NCBI RefSeq assembly: GCF_030908215.1
Contig: NZ_JAVFJK010000002.1
Span: forward strand, 62,001 to 126,000
Length of the DNA: 64,000 nt
Source: Sinomonas sp. ASV486
Lineage (GTDB): Bacteria > Actinomycetota > Actinomycetes > Actinomycetales > Micrococcaceae
Direction: 5' to 3'
The position numbers and the translations under genes were made by a program. This document shows positions 1-8,477 of the stretch, piece after piece. Position 1 is the first letter of the stretch, and each line of letters starts with the position of its first letter. The notes below the pieces were generated by a model. That model saw only the letters and a program-made list of their open reading frames with translations, was not told the origin of the DNA and did not search any database.

Positions 1-356
1 TGGGTGACATCCTCGGGCGCGATGCCATCCGCGTTATCGAGGGCGCGGCGGGCCGTCTCCGTGAAGAGCGGGGTGGCCTCGCGGACGAAGAGGTCGTTGC
101 GCGTCTTGGTGCTCGGCGTCAGGAGGGTCCCGGTGCTGGGGTCGAAGAAGTCCGGGTCATGGTCGGGGCGGTCCCACGAGAACTCTGCGATGGCCGAGTA
201 GCGGGTATCGATCGCGGCCGCGTCGAAGCATGCCGTGACGAGCCGCTGGCCGAGGCGTGTCAGCCCCTCCTGCGCGGCGAAGACGTCTCGGGCCTCGGGC
301 TGTTTGAGGAGGGTGGACGGGACGGCGGTCTCAAGGGACCTCACGAGGACGGTCAT
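1..356 (-). CDS. Type III polyketide synthase, N-terminal part (runs off the left edge)
   Basis: Reading the minus strand from ATG at 354-356 gives an open frame to the window edge with no stop (118 codons). It begins MTVLVRSLETAVPSTLL and continues with ARDVFAAQ, LTRLGQRLV and DTRYSAI, then FFDPSTGTLLTPSTKTRN and LFTETARRALD. This is the pattern of the N-terminal domain of bacterial chalcone/stilbene-synthase-like type III PKSs, which condense malonyl-CoA units onto a starter CoA. The catalytic Cys-His-Asn triad lies beyond the edge, so activity cannot be judged. Family assignment is from remembered N-terminal patterns and is fairly confident. Confidence 0.68.
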   Translation of the reverse strand, partial: MTVLVRSLETAVPSTLLKQPEARDVFAAQEGLTRLGQRLVTACFDAAAIDTRYSAIAEFSWDRPDHDPDFFDPSTGTLLTPSTKTRNDLFVREATPLFTETARRALDNADGIAPEDVT

Positions 357-451
357 GGGCCATTCTTCCCCCGGGAGGGGGTGGAGAAACAAGGGGTCGG
401 GGGATCCGATCGAAAGCTGTCGGTGGGGCGACCCCAGACGGGAGGCGGCGC

Positions 452-1585
452 CTACACCACTCCGGCGGCTTCGAGCTGCGCGGCGAGCCCCGCACCGTCG
501 GGCGCCGACGCCCACACGACGTCCTGACGGGAGGCGACCGAATCGCCGTCATGCGTCGTGCCCCCGGAGAAGACCGCCTGCCCCGGGGAGAGCTGCCGGA
601 TGGCGACTGCCCCGACGGAGGCGGGGTGCTCCGCGGCGAACTCGGCGTAGATCGATTCGTCGTGCTGGCCGTTGTCCCCGACGAGGAGCCAGCGGATGTC
701 CGGGAACTCGGCGGCGAGCCGCTCGAGGTTCTCGCGCTTGTGCTCGCGGCCGGAGCGGAACCAGCGGTCCGGCGTCATGCCCCAGTCTGTGAGCAGGAGG
801 GGACCGGCCGGGTACAGGTTGCGGCCCAGGAACCGCTGGAGCGTGGGCGCGGAGTTCCACGGCCCGGTCGATAGGTACACGACCGGCGCCTCTGGGTGCT
901 CGGCGGCGAGCCGGTCCAGCAGGACCGCCATGCCCGGCGTGGGCGTGCGGGCGCGCTCGCTCAGCACGAACGTGTTCCACAGCGCGAGGAACGGGCGCGG
1001 CAGCGCGGTGACCATCACGGTGTCGTCGATGTCCGAGACGATCCCGAACCGTGCCCCTGGCTCGACGATCATCACCTGGGCCACAGACGGCTCGGCGCCC
1101 TCGGCGCTCATCCGCACCTCATGCCATCCCGGCTCGAGCTCGACGTCGACGAGCACATCCACCACGCCGCCGCCATCAGCACGCACGACGGCGCGCGCAC
1201 CCTCGATCTCGACCGTCACCTCCGCATGCTGGATCGGAACAGACGTGAAGGAGACCCACCCGCGGAAGTTGTTGAAGGCGTCCGAATTCCCATGCAGCCC
1301 CGGCCGCGAGTAGAGGACGCGCCCGAGCACACGCACTCGGCGGGTGCTGCCGTAGCCCCGGTACGCCACGACCTGGGCCACATAGTCGCCATGCCGGGCC
1401 TGACGGGTGCGGAGGTCGTTCCACCCCTGTGCGAACCGCCGCGCCACGTGGAAGAGCGGCTTGAGCCGCGGCGTCACGGGGGTGCAGCGGGAGGACGGGC
1501 CGTCCGATGCCGTCCCGCTGGTCGTTGGCCCCGAGTCTTCAGTGCCGCGGGGCGCGTCGACGGCCTGGACCTCCTGCGCTGTCAT
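452..1585 (-). CDS. App1-like (DUF2183) phosphatidate phosphatase domain protein
   Basis: This 377-aa protein carries the App1 catalytic-domain signature: SDIDDTV at about residues 184-190 (the HAD-like DxDxT nucleophile motif), then LSTGPWN and LVGDNGQHD. In yeast App1 this domain dephosphorylates phosphatidate; bacterial relatives are presumed lipid or phospho-ester phosphatases with unproven substrate. The N-terminal 40 residues are low-complexity and the first 180 residues form a beta-rich domain typical of the family. No signal peptide or membrane span is visible. GGGAGAG lies 7 bases before the ATG. It sits alone between the PKS and the GNAT-AAA gene, all on the same strand. Confidence 0.8.
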   Translation of the reverse strand: MTAQEVQAVDAPRGTEDSGPTTSGTASDGPSSRCTPVTPRLKPLFHVARRFAQGWNDLRTRQARHGDYVAQVVAYRGYGSTRRVRVLGRVLYSRPGLHGNSDAFNNFRGWVSFTSVPIQHAEVTVEIEGARAVVRADGGGVVDVLVDVELEPGWHEVRMSAEGAEPSVAQVMIVEPGARFGIVSDIDDTVMVTALPRPFLALWNTFVLSERARTPTPGMAVLLDRLAAEHPEAPVVYLSTGPWNSAPTLQRFLGRNLYPAGPLLLTDWGMTPDRWFRSGREHKRENLERLAAEFPDIRWLLVGDNGQHDESIYAEFAAEHPASVGAVAIRQLSPGQAVFSGGTTHDGDSVASRQDVVWASAPDGAGLAAQLEAAGVV

Positions 1586-1705
1586 AGGAACACTCTCCCA
1601 CGAGGGAGGGGCTCAGTTCACATCGGCGCCACAGCGGACTCACAGCATTCCGCGGCCGCACGCTCCGGCGGGCGCCAGGGCAGCCCGCCTGAGGGAAGGC
1701 CTCCG

Positions 1706-3205
1706 TCACGCGCGGGCGAGCTCCTCGATGTCCTCGAGGAAGGCCGCCGCGACCTCCTCGCTCACGGTCGTCTTGGTCTCGGCGATCGCCTCCAGGTAGT
1801 CCTCCGTGGTAGGCCCCCGCCGCCCGTTCGCGGCCCCGGCGTCGGCGGCCAGCTCGCCGTCGTGCGGGGAACCGTGCGCGACGTCGTGGTGGGAGCCGTG
1901 CGCGACGTCGTGCGCGACGCCGCCCTCTAGCTCCGAGGCGTCGCGGTGGAGCGCACCTCCAGCGGCCGCGGACCCCGCGGTGCCGAGCACCGGGACGCGC
2001 CCGGCTGGGGCCCCAGCGGGGGCCCCAGCGGGGGCCCCAGCGGGAGACTCGGCGCGATAGACCGCCTTCTCGAGCGCGCGCTGCGACGCGGAACGGGCCG
2101 CGAACTCGATGTCCGCCGGCGAGAAGCCCTCGGTGCGCGCCACGAGCTGCGCGACGTCGACCTCCGGCAGGACCGCCTCGGGGATGAAGCGTTCCCACAT
2201 GCTGTGGCGGGCCTCGGCGTCCGGGAGGCCGATCGGGATGACATAGTCGAAGCGGCCGTGGCGCAGGAAGGCCGAGTCGAGGGCGCGGATGAAGTTCGTC
2301 GCGCACACCAGCAGGCGGCCGGGCTGCTCGCGGAAGGCCGGGATGATCTTGAGCAGCTCGTTCGTGACGCCCTGGTTGGGGCTCGGCGGATCGCCCGCGC
2401 GGTGCGACGCGATCTCCTCGACCTCGTCGAGGAACACGACGGCGTGCTCGAGCTCGGAGATCTCGAGGAACGTCTTGCGCAGCGCTCCCGCGAGGCCCTC
2501 CGGTTCGCCGGCCAGCCGCGAGGGGAACACCTCGACGAAGGGCCACTCGAGGCGCGACGCGATCGCCTTCGCGAACGTCGTCTTGCCGGTCCCGGGCGGG
2601 CCGAAGAGCACGACGGCGCGCGGCGGCACCACGCCGAACTCGTCCGCGAGCTCTGCCTGGGCCAGGGGAAGGACGAGCCTGCGCTCGAGGAGCTGCTTCT
2701 CGTTCTTCATGCCAGCGACCTGGTCCCACAGGTCCCGCGGCAGGACGCGGCCGCCGAGCTGCGCTAGCGGCTCGAGCTCAGTCCGCGCCACGGGGATTTG
2801 TCGCTCGAAGAAGCGCAGGTTCTGCACGTCCTTGAAGCCCCGGCTGAGGAATGCCTCGAGGCGGGTCTCGGTGTCCGGCATGAGGGCCGAGAGCTTCGTG
2901 AGGCCAAGCGGGGCCATGCGGTTCTCAAGCGCCGCGAGCAGCGCCGTCCCGATCCCGCGAGAGCGCCATTCGGGGAGCGTGGCGAGGAAGACGATCCAGC
3001 CCTGCTCATGGGCCGCGCGGCCCACCGCGGCGCCCACGAGGTCGTCCCCCTGGAGCGCGACGACTGCCACGTCCTTCTGGCAGCTCGCGAGCACCTCGGA
3101 GAGCGAGTACACGGGCTCGATTCCAGAGGCCGTCATGGCACTCCAGAGGTGGAGGATGCCGTCGAGGTCCGAGGGGTGGAAGTCCCTGATCCGCCACGTG
3201 GTCAT
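1706..3205 (-). CDS. GNAT acetyltransferase fused to an AAA ATPase
   Basis: This 499-aa two-domain protein has a GNAT N-acetyltransferase at residues 1-140 (acetyl-CoA loop RSRGIGTAL at about 81-89). An AAA+ ATPase follows, with Walker A GPPGTGKTT at about 202-210, Walker B VVFLDEVEE at about 257-265 and arginine-finger-region RHGRFDYVI. After the AAA lid comes a repeat-rich linker (PAGAPAGAPAGAPAG from a 12-bp repeat near 2009-2044, then AHDVAHG repeats near 1860-1925) and a short helical tail. Start chosen at ATG 3203-3205 because AAAGGAG lies 5 bases upstream; an ATG seven codons earlier has no such site. The substrate is unknown. The domain pairing is unusual; the AAA part resembles FtsH/Cdc48-type remodelling modules. 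Confidence 0.75.
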   Translation of the reverse strand: MTTWRIRDFHPSDLDGILHLWSAMTASGIEPVYSLSEVLASCQKDVAVVALQGDDLVGAAVGRAAHEQGWIVFLATLPEWRSRGIGTALLAALENRMAPLGLTKLSALMPDTETRLEAFLSRGFKDVQNLRFFERQIPVARTELEPLAQLGGRVLPRDLWDQVAGMKNEKQLLERRLVLPLAQAELADEFGVVPPRAVVLFGPPGTGKTTFAKAIASRLEWPFVEVFPSRLAGEPEGLAGALRKTFLEISELEHAVVFLDEVEEIASHRAGDPPSPNQGVTNELLKIIPAFREQPGRLLVCATNFIRALDSAFLRHGRFDYVIPIGLPDAEARHSMWERFIPEAVLPEVDVAQLVARTEGFSPADIEFAARSASQRALEKAVYRAESPAGAPAGAPAGAPAGRVPVLGTAGSAAAGGALHRDASELEGGVAHDVAHGSHHDVAHGSPHDGELAADAGAANGRRGPTTEDYLEAIAETKTTVSEEVAAAFLEDIEELARA

Positions 3206-3319
3206 GAGTGCTCCTTTGCGCGTCATGGATGCTGAGGCGAGTCTAACGACGGCACGTAGCGCCGAGGCTGCGGGGTGGTTGCGGGCGCCGAGGTTACTGC
3301 GGCCGGGACGCAGCGTGCG

Positions 3320-4105
3320 CTAGCGGAGCCAGATGCTCCCGGCCGCGCTCCCGAACAGCGTGACGGCGGCCGCGCCGGCCCACACGAGGCGCCGCCCCTG
3401 CGCCCTCATGACCGCGGTGTGCAGAGCGCCGAAGGACATCCTCGTGGCCGACGGGTCCTCACTCGGCGCCTGCTGGTGACCCCACGTGGACGGTTCCGCG
3501 GCGACGGCGGCGAGCCGGGCGGCGTCGCCCGCGTTCAGGAGCTTCGCCTGCTTGGTGAGCCAGCGGCGCAGTTGGGAGTCGGTCACGACCGCGGCGCCCT
3601 CGGCGAAGCGTCGGATGGTCACCCGCCGCGGGGCCACGAGCACGACGGCGGCGCGCACCGGCACCTCGCGGCCCACCGCGCGTGTGAGGAGGGCAGCGGC
3701 GCGCTTGGCCTCATGCGCGGAATTGCGCAGGTACTTCTCGTGCTGCCCATTGACCATGAGCACGCTGCCAGCGACCCACACGTCCTTGCCCGCGTGGTTC
3801 TTCGTGTTGAGGGTGAAGACGCCGCCCGGGCCGACCACGAGGTGGTCGATGTCCGAGCCGCGGGTGCCCACCGGAATGGAATGGAGGACGTGCCACTCGG
3901 GGCCGAGCTTGGACAGGGCCCGCGCCACGCGCATCTCGCCCACGGCGCCGGCGTACCAGCTGCGGGCCTCCGGCGCGAGCGGATTGGCCCCGAAGAGCCG
4001 GGCGAGCCCGCGGCGGCGCGGCGTTCCCGCCTGGAGCCGGAGGGTCTCGGCCATGACGGCCTGTCCTGCGACACGTGCCCTCAGCGGGCCGGTCATGAAG
4101 TCCAC
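3320..4105 (-). CDS. NERD (nuclease-related) domain protein with C-terminal membrane anchor
   Basis: About 261 aa. The NERD core is seen as GEMRVARALSKL, WHVLHSIPVGTRGSDIDHL and GPGGVFTLNTK, carrying the acidic and lysine residues (DID...K) of the PD-(D/E)XK-like fold. A C-terminal hydrophobic helix (LVWAGAAAVTLFGSAAGSIW) probably anchors it in the membrane. NERD proteins are predicted nucleases or DNA/RNA processing factors; a function for this one is not established. GTG at 4103-4105 is preferred because GGGG sits 6 bases upstream; the frame stays open to a TTG at 4156. Confidence 0.72.
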   Translation of the reverse strand: MDFMTGPLRARVAGQAVMAETLRLQAGTPRRRGLARLFGANPLAPEARSWYAGAVGEMRVARALSKLGPEWHVLHSIPVGTRGSDIDHLVVGPGGVFTLNTKNHAGKDVWVAGSVLMVNGQHEKYLRNSAHEAKRAAALLTRAVGREVPVRAAVVLVAPRRVTIRRFAEGAAVVTDSQLRRWLTKQAKLLNAGDAARLAAVAAEPSTWGHQQAPSEDPSATRMSFGALHTAVMRAQGRRLVWAGAAAVTLFGSAAGSIWLR

Positions 4106-4229
4106 GGTGGTCCCCTTCGCCGTGCTGACGGCGCCCCCATGACGCGTCAGGGACAAGCGTAGCGGGCGCTGCGAGCCGCGGGGCCGTCATGTTCAGGCGC
4201 CGGTCAGCGTCGCCTGCGAGGATCGGGGC

Positions 4230-4610
4230 ATGAGCATTGTGAAGATCAACGCCATCACCGTCCCCGCAGAGTCCGGCGACGAGCTCGCGCGCCGCTTCGC
4301 CGGCCGGGCTGGCGCCGTGGACGGTCAGCCCGGCTTCGAGGGCTTCGAACTGCTGCAGCCCACCGACGGTCGCAACGTCTGGCTCGTCGTGACCCGGTGG
4401 GCCGACGAGGAGAGCTACGAGGCGTGGAAGAACTCGGCATCGTTCGGCCACGGGCACGGGCGGCCCGGTGCCGGGGACGCCAGCGAAGGTGCAGGCGCCC
4501 GGGCCGAGGGGGCGGTGGCCGACGGCGCCCCCTCGCCAGAGCAGCGTCAGCGTCCCGTGGGCGTCTCCGCAGAGCTGTGGAGCTTCGAGCCCGCCGACCT
4601 CGGCAGGTAG
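4230..4610 (+). CDS. Antibiotic-biosynthesis-monooxygenase (ABM) fold protein, HmoB/IsdG-like
   Basis: The 126-aa protein has an ABM ferredoxin-like fold pattern: MSIVKINAITVP, FAGRAGAVDGQPGFEGFELLQP, VWLVVTRWADEESYEAWKNS. The motif order and the W/F-rich core match small heme-degrading monooxygenases (MhuD/HmoB group) found in actinobacteria. A polar Gly/Ala-rich insertion (about residues 73-105) separates the core from the terminal strand SAELWSFEPA. Heme oxygenase activity is inferred from the family, not shown here. It is divergent from the NERD gene with about 120 bases between starts. Confidence 0.72.
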   Translation: MSIVKINAITVPAESGDELARRFAGRAGAVDGQPGFEGFELLQPTDGRNVWLVVTRWADEESYEAWKNSASFGHGHGRPGAGDASEGAGARAEGAVADGAPSPEQRQRPVGVSAELWSFEPADLGR

Positions 4611-4673
4611 TCCGGCCCGCACCTGCCCTGCGGCTCGGCGACCTCAGCCAGCCGGTCCTCAGCCAGCCGGTCC

Positions 4674-5867
4674 TCAGCCGTGGCGGCGCCGCAGGACCAG
4701 CGCCAGGAGCGCGGCGGCAGCGGCCGCCGTCGTCATGATGATCGCCATGGGGACGGCGGTGTGCTCCCCCGCGAGTCCGGAGAGCGGCGAGACGATCGCA
4801 CCGAACACGAACTGGGCCGCGCCGAGCAGGGCGGACCCGCTGCCGGAGACGTGCCGCACGGCGTCTAGGGCGAGGGCCGAGGAGTTGCCCATGATGAACC
4901 CGACCCCTGTCACGGCGAACCAGATCGGAATCGCGAGGAGCCAGCGGGGCACAGGCGCAAGCGCCAGCGCGAGCAGGACCACGCACACCACGAGGAGCGC
5001 GGCCGCGGCCACCGTCACGATGCGCTGCGCGGGCACGCGGCGCACTAGCCGCGACGACGTGTAGCCGGCCCCGATGAGCCCGACGGCGTTCGCCCCGAAC
5101 AGCGCCCCGTACGCGATCGGCGGCAGCCCCATGACGGTCTGGTACACGAACGGCGAGGCCGGGATATACGTCATCATGACGGCGAAGGTCGTGGCGAAGA
5201 GTCCTGCGTAGCCGAGGAACCGGGGAACCTTGAACAGCTCGGCGAACCCCCCCACCACGCCGTGGTGCCCGCGCGCCTCGGGCGGCAGCGTCTCACGGAA
5301 CACCGTCACGACGCTGACGGACATGACCACAAACAGCGCCGCGAGGACCCACATGATGCCGCGCCAGCCGATCGGGTCCTCGAGGAGGGCACCCAACGAA
5401 GGGGCGACCGCGGGGGCCACGCCGCCCACGGTCATCATCAGGCTCATGGTCCGGGCGGTCTCGGCACCGCGCGTCAGGTCGACGAGGATGGCACGCGCGA
5501 TCACGATCCCCGCCGCACCGCACAGCCCCTGGCCGAGCCGGGCGGCGATGAGGACCTCGAGGTTGGGAGCCAGTGCTGCCACGACGGAGGAGAGGATCGC
5601 CCCGGCCGTCCCGACGAGGAGCGGCCGCATCCGCCCGAACTTGTCCGAGAGCGAGCCGAAGGCGAGCTGCCCCACGGCCATGCCGATCAGGAAGCCCGTC
5701 AAGGTCAGCTGGACCCCCGACGCGGACGCGGCGAACTCCTGCTGGACGCGCGGGAAGCTCGGCAGGTAGACGTCCGTCGACAGCGGGGCGGTGGTCCCGA
5801 GGAACGCGAGGATCAGGAGCCACGGCGCCGTCAGGCTACCGTCCGCCCTCAGGGCGCGAAGGGACAC
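4674..5867 (-). CDS. Bcr/CflA-family multidrug efflux MFS transporter
   Basis: The 397-aa protein has 12 predicted membrane helices. It shows the family start APLSTDVYLPSFPRVQQEF, motif A GSLSDKFGRMRPLLVG after helix 2, and the motif-C-like helix RAILVDLTRG...GGVAPAVAPSLGALL. This is the drug:H+ antiporter-1 (Bcr/CflA) pattern; the substrate is not predictable. It starts with GTG at 5865-5867, with no strong ribosome site. A 15-bp unit (CTCAGCCAGCCGGTC) repeats between about 4641 and 4679, directly after the stop codon on the coding strand. Confidence 0.85.
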   Translation of the reverse strand: MSLRALRADGSLTAPWLLILAFLGTTAPLSTDVYLPSFPRVQQEFAASASGVQLTLTGFLIGMAVGQLAFGSLSDKFGRMRPLLVGTAGAILSSVVAALAPNLEVLIAARLGQGLCGAAGIVIARAILVDLTRGAETARTMSLMMTVGGVAPAVAPSLGALLEDPIGWRGIMWVLAALFVVMSVSVVTVFRETLPPEARGHHGVVGGFAELFKVPRFLGYAGLFATTFAVMMTYIPASPFVYQTVMGLPPIAYGALFGANAVGLIGAGYTSSRLVRRVPAQRIVTVAAAALLVVCVVLLALALAPVPRWLLAIPIWFAVTGVGFIMGNSSALALDAVRHVSGSGSALLGAAQFVFGAIVSPLSGLAGEHTAVPMAIIMTTAAAAAALLALVLRRRHG

Positions 5868-5966
5868 GGGACAAGGATGGTTGAAACGTCAGGCACCCGC
5901 CAAGCCTACGGGGTCGCAGCACACGACGACGCGTGGCGGGTGCCGCTCGTCCGCATGCTGGGCGCG

Positions 5967-6806
5967 CTACTGCACCCAGTCCGGGGTGTTGTCGAGGGCC
6001 TCGGGGTGCTCCTCGACGTAGCGGCGCAGGCCGCCCTTGCGCGGGACCTTGACGGGCTCGGGCCAGCGGGGCATGAGGTGATCGCCGAGGGTGACGCCGC
6101 GGATCTTGCGTCCGATCAGGGGGACCACCCAATCGTTGAGCCACGCGCGCTGCGCGGCGATCCACTCGCGCGCCCCGCGCCGGGCGGGCGGCTCCCACTC
6201 GCGGGGCTTGAAGCTCTGCGGATAGCCGAGGTGGTGGAGCACCATCCGAGCGAGGAACTTGTGCCCGGCCTTGGACATGTGGAGGCGATCGCTGTCCCAC
6301 ATGCGCCGGTCCGCGTACTCGTCGAAGCACCAGTAGTCCACGAGGACGGCGTCGAACTCCGAGGCCAGGCTCCGCACGCGTTCGTTGTACTGCCAGTTGC
6401 GGTGCTTGAGCGGCTCGAGGAGGGGGTTGACCTTGACGTCGTATCCGGTGAACAGCACGAGGGTGGCACCGGTCGCGGCGAGCTGGCGCACGAGGTCCTC
6501 GTACTGCGCCAGGAGCTGGTCCATGTCGGTGCCCACATCGAGGATGTCGTTGCCGCCGGCGTAGAGCGTCACGATGTCGGGCTCCATCGCGAGGGCTGGC
6601 CCGAGCTGATCCGCGACGATGTGGCGCAGCCGCTTCGACCGCACCGCGAGGTTCGCGTACTCCCAGCCCTTCTCGGTCTTTGCGAGCCTCTCGGCGACCC
6701 GGTCCGCCCATCCGCGGACTCCATTGGGCAGCACCGGACTCCAGTCCCCGACGCCTTCCGTGAAGGAGTCGCCCAGGGCCACGAACCGCCTGCGAGCGCT
6801 AGCCAC
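5967..6806 (-). CDS. SGNH/GDSL hydrolase
   Basis: About 279 aa. Block I is FVALGDSFTEGVGD (nucleophile Ser), block III is YAGGNDIL, and block V is DRLHMSKAGH (catalytic Asp-His), so all the SGNH residues are present. The family includes esterases, lipases and acyl-hydrolases; the substrate is unknown. No signal peptide is visible, so it is probably cytosolic. I chose the GTG at 6804-6806, directly before ARRRFVALGDS; an ATG nine codons upstream is also possible. It is followed by an LCP gene on the same strand with a gap of about 125 bases. Confidence 0.83.
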   Translation of the reverse strand: MASARRRFVALGDSFTEGVGDWSPVLPNGVRGWADRVAERLAKTEKGWEYANLAVRSKRLRHIVADQLGPALAMEPDIVTLYAGGNDILDVGTDMDQLLAQYEDLVRQLAATGATLVLFTGYDVKVNPLLEPLKHRNWQYNERVRSLASEFDAVLVDYWCFDEYADRRMWDSDRLHMSKAGHKFLARMVLHHLGYPQSFKPREWEPPARRGAREWIAAQRAWLNDWVVPLIGRKIRGVTLGDHLMPRWPEPVKVPRKGGLRRYVEEHPEALDNTPDWVQ

Positions 6807-6932
6807 GCCGCCAGCGTAGGGACGGCAGGTCACACGCGGTCAACGCGGGGGTTAACGCCGGGCGACGCGCATGGTGGCCACTCAACGGCCCCTGCCCGTC
6901 GGGTGGCCACGTCTCGCAGGTCATGTGGCCCA

Positions 6933-8291
6933 TCACTTGACGCAGGGGATGCCGCCGCCGATGAGCGCGTCGGACCAGTCTCCCGCGTTGTACGTCGAGG
7001 TCGGCGACGGGGAGGGCCCGGGGGCCGCTGCCGAGGCCGCGGACTTGGCCTGGCCCTGCGCCGTTGCCTGCGTCGCGGCGGGGGCTTGGGCGCCAGAGTC
7101 GGAGGCGACTGCGGGCTGCGACTGCCCAGACGCGGCCTGGGCAGGGGCCTGGGTCGGCGTGGGCTGGGGGTTGAGGAGGTCCGCGACCTGCTGCTGGATC
7201 GCGCCCGCGTCCACGATGTTCACGGACTCGCCCGTGTCCGACCAGCCGAACTCCACAATCGGCAGCGTCACGAACTTCGTCTTGTTCTCTGTGAGCTGTT
7301 TGGCCTTCATGCCGAAGTCGATGAGGTTCAAGCCCTCGTCTAGGGCCATCTTGCCCTTGAGCGCGTCGACGATGCCCGTCACCTTCCCGACGTCCGTGAT
7401 CGTGCCCTTCTGCTTGAGCTGGGTCGCGAGGGAGGAGATGAACGCCTGCTGGCGGCGCGCACGGTCGAGGTCCGTCAGCTCGACCCCCGAACGGGTGGTG
7501 TCGCGGCGCTGCCGCACGAACGCGACAGCCTGCTGCGCGGTGAGCTGCTGCTGGCCGGCCTTGAAGTCCGCGCCGGAGTAGGTGTCCTTGGTGGCCTCCT
7601 GGAGGCACACAGTGATGGGGGCCACGGCCTTTGCCACGGAGAGGAACGCGGCCATCGTGACCTCGACGAAGTGGTCGATCTTGATCTTGAGGAAGTTCTC
7701 GACCGTGGCGATCTCCGCCTTGCGGCCCTCGTCCCGGGCCGCCTGGTAGGTCTCGTCCTGGCTCTTGCCCTTGGGGTCCGCGGACAGCTCGCGCATGGCC
7801 TCGTCCATGCGGTACCCGTACGCCTGCTTGACCTTTCCCTGCTTGACGCCATCGGGCGCCCCGGCGAGGTCCACGTAGTCGTCGCGCGGGATCGAGATGA
7901 CCGTGGCCTGGCTGCCGTCCTTCGGCACGTGCAGGACCATGAGCACGTTGCTGTTGTAGCCGCCGTCGTCCGCCGATCCGGAGTGCAGTGCGTCGTACTC
8001 CTCCTGGCTCAAGGGCTTCCCGTTCTCGTCGAGGCGCGAATCGAGGCCCATGAGGAGGATGTTGACGTCCTGGTCGAGGCCCGCCCCGCCGCTGATCGCC
8101 TGCGACCGGCGGATTCCGTTCTCGAATCCGAAGTACAGGGAGACCGCCCAGATCCCCGCGCCGACCACGAGGACCACGGCGAGGACCCCCGCCAGGACGG
8201 CCACGCGGCGTCGGCGGTAGACCCAGCGCCGGTCGTACGCGAGCGACTTCTGATACAGATTGCTGTAGGGCGCGTCGTCAGACTTGCGCAT
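6933..8291 (-). CDS. LCP-family (LytR-CpsA-Psr) cell-wall glycopolymer ligase
   Basis: About 452 aa. A short cytoplasmic N-terminus with an RRRR run precedes one membrane helix (about residues 28-50). The extracellular LCP domain follows with NILLMGLDSR, VISIPRDDYVD, KVKQAYGYR and FVRQRRDTTRSGVELTDLDRA; these conserved Arg/Asp residues bind the polyprenyl pyrophosphate substrate. LCP enzymes attach teichoic acids or other glycopolymers to peptidoglycan. The C-terminal 100 residues are a Pro/Gln/Ala/Ser-rich tail. GGAGGT lies 7 bases before ATG 8289-8291, which fixes this start rather than one five codons upstream. Confidence 0.86.
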   Translation of the reverse strand: MRKSDDAPYSNLYQKSLAYDRRWVYRRRRVAVLAGVLAVVLVVGAGIWAVSLYFGFENGIRRSQAISGGAGLDQDVNILLMGLDSRLDENGKPLSQEEYDALHSGSADDGGYNSNVLMVLHVPKDGSQATVISIPRDDYVDLAGAPDGVKQGKVKQAYGYRMDEAMRELSADPKGKSQDETYQAARDEGRKAEIATVENFLKIKIDHFVEVTMAAFLSVAKAVAPITVCLQEATKDTYSGADFKAGQQQLTAQQAVAFVRQRRDTTRSGVELTDLDRARRQQAFISSLATQLKQKGTITDVGKVTGIVDALKGKMALDEGLNLIDFGMKAKQLTENKTKFVTLPIVEFGWSDTGESVNIVDAGAIQQQVADLLNPQPTPTQAPAQAASGQSQPAVASDSGAQAPAATQATAQGQAKSAASAAAPGPSPSPTSTYNAGDWSDALIGGGIPCVK

Positions 8292-8477
8292 GCGGCGTAC
8301 CTCCAAGTGGATCGGGCGCCCACCGGAGGCGCGGGCCCACCGTAGCGAGCCAGTCTCCGAGCTTGCTGGACGTTGCCCCGACGGGCCCTTGGTGAGGGGT
8401 CTCCGGGCCCGGGGCGCGCGCGGGGCCCGGCCAGCCCCGCCGGGGGGTCCCGCCGGGCGGCCCGTCAGCGCGGCCCG

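Noticed and set aside
1667-1689. GGCGGGC/GCCCGCC stem after the GNAT-AAA gene as a terminator
   Set aside because: The stem is only 7 bp with a 9-base loop and no T-tract, which is too common in GC-rich DNA to call.
8292-8477. Possible remnant of jetD between jetC and the LCP gene
   Set aside because: The 186-base gap holds only the LCP leader with its ribosome site and GC-rich sequence; no frame resembles DUF3322 or DUF2220.
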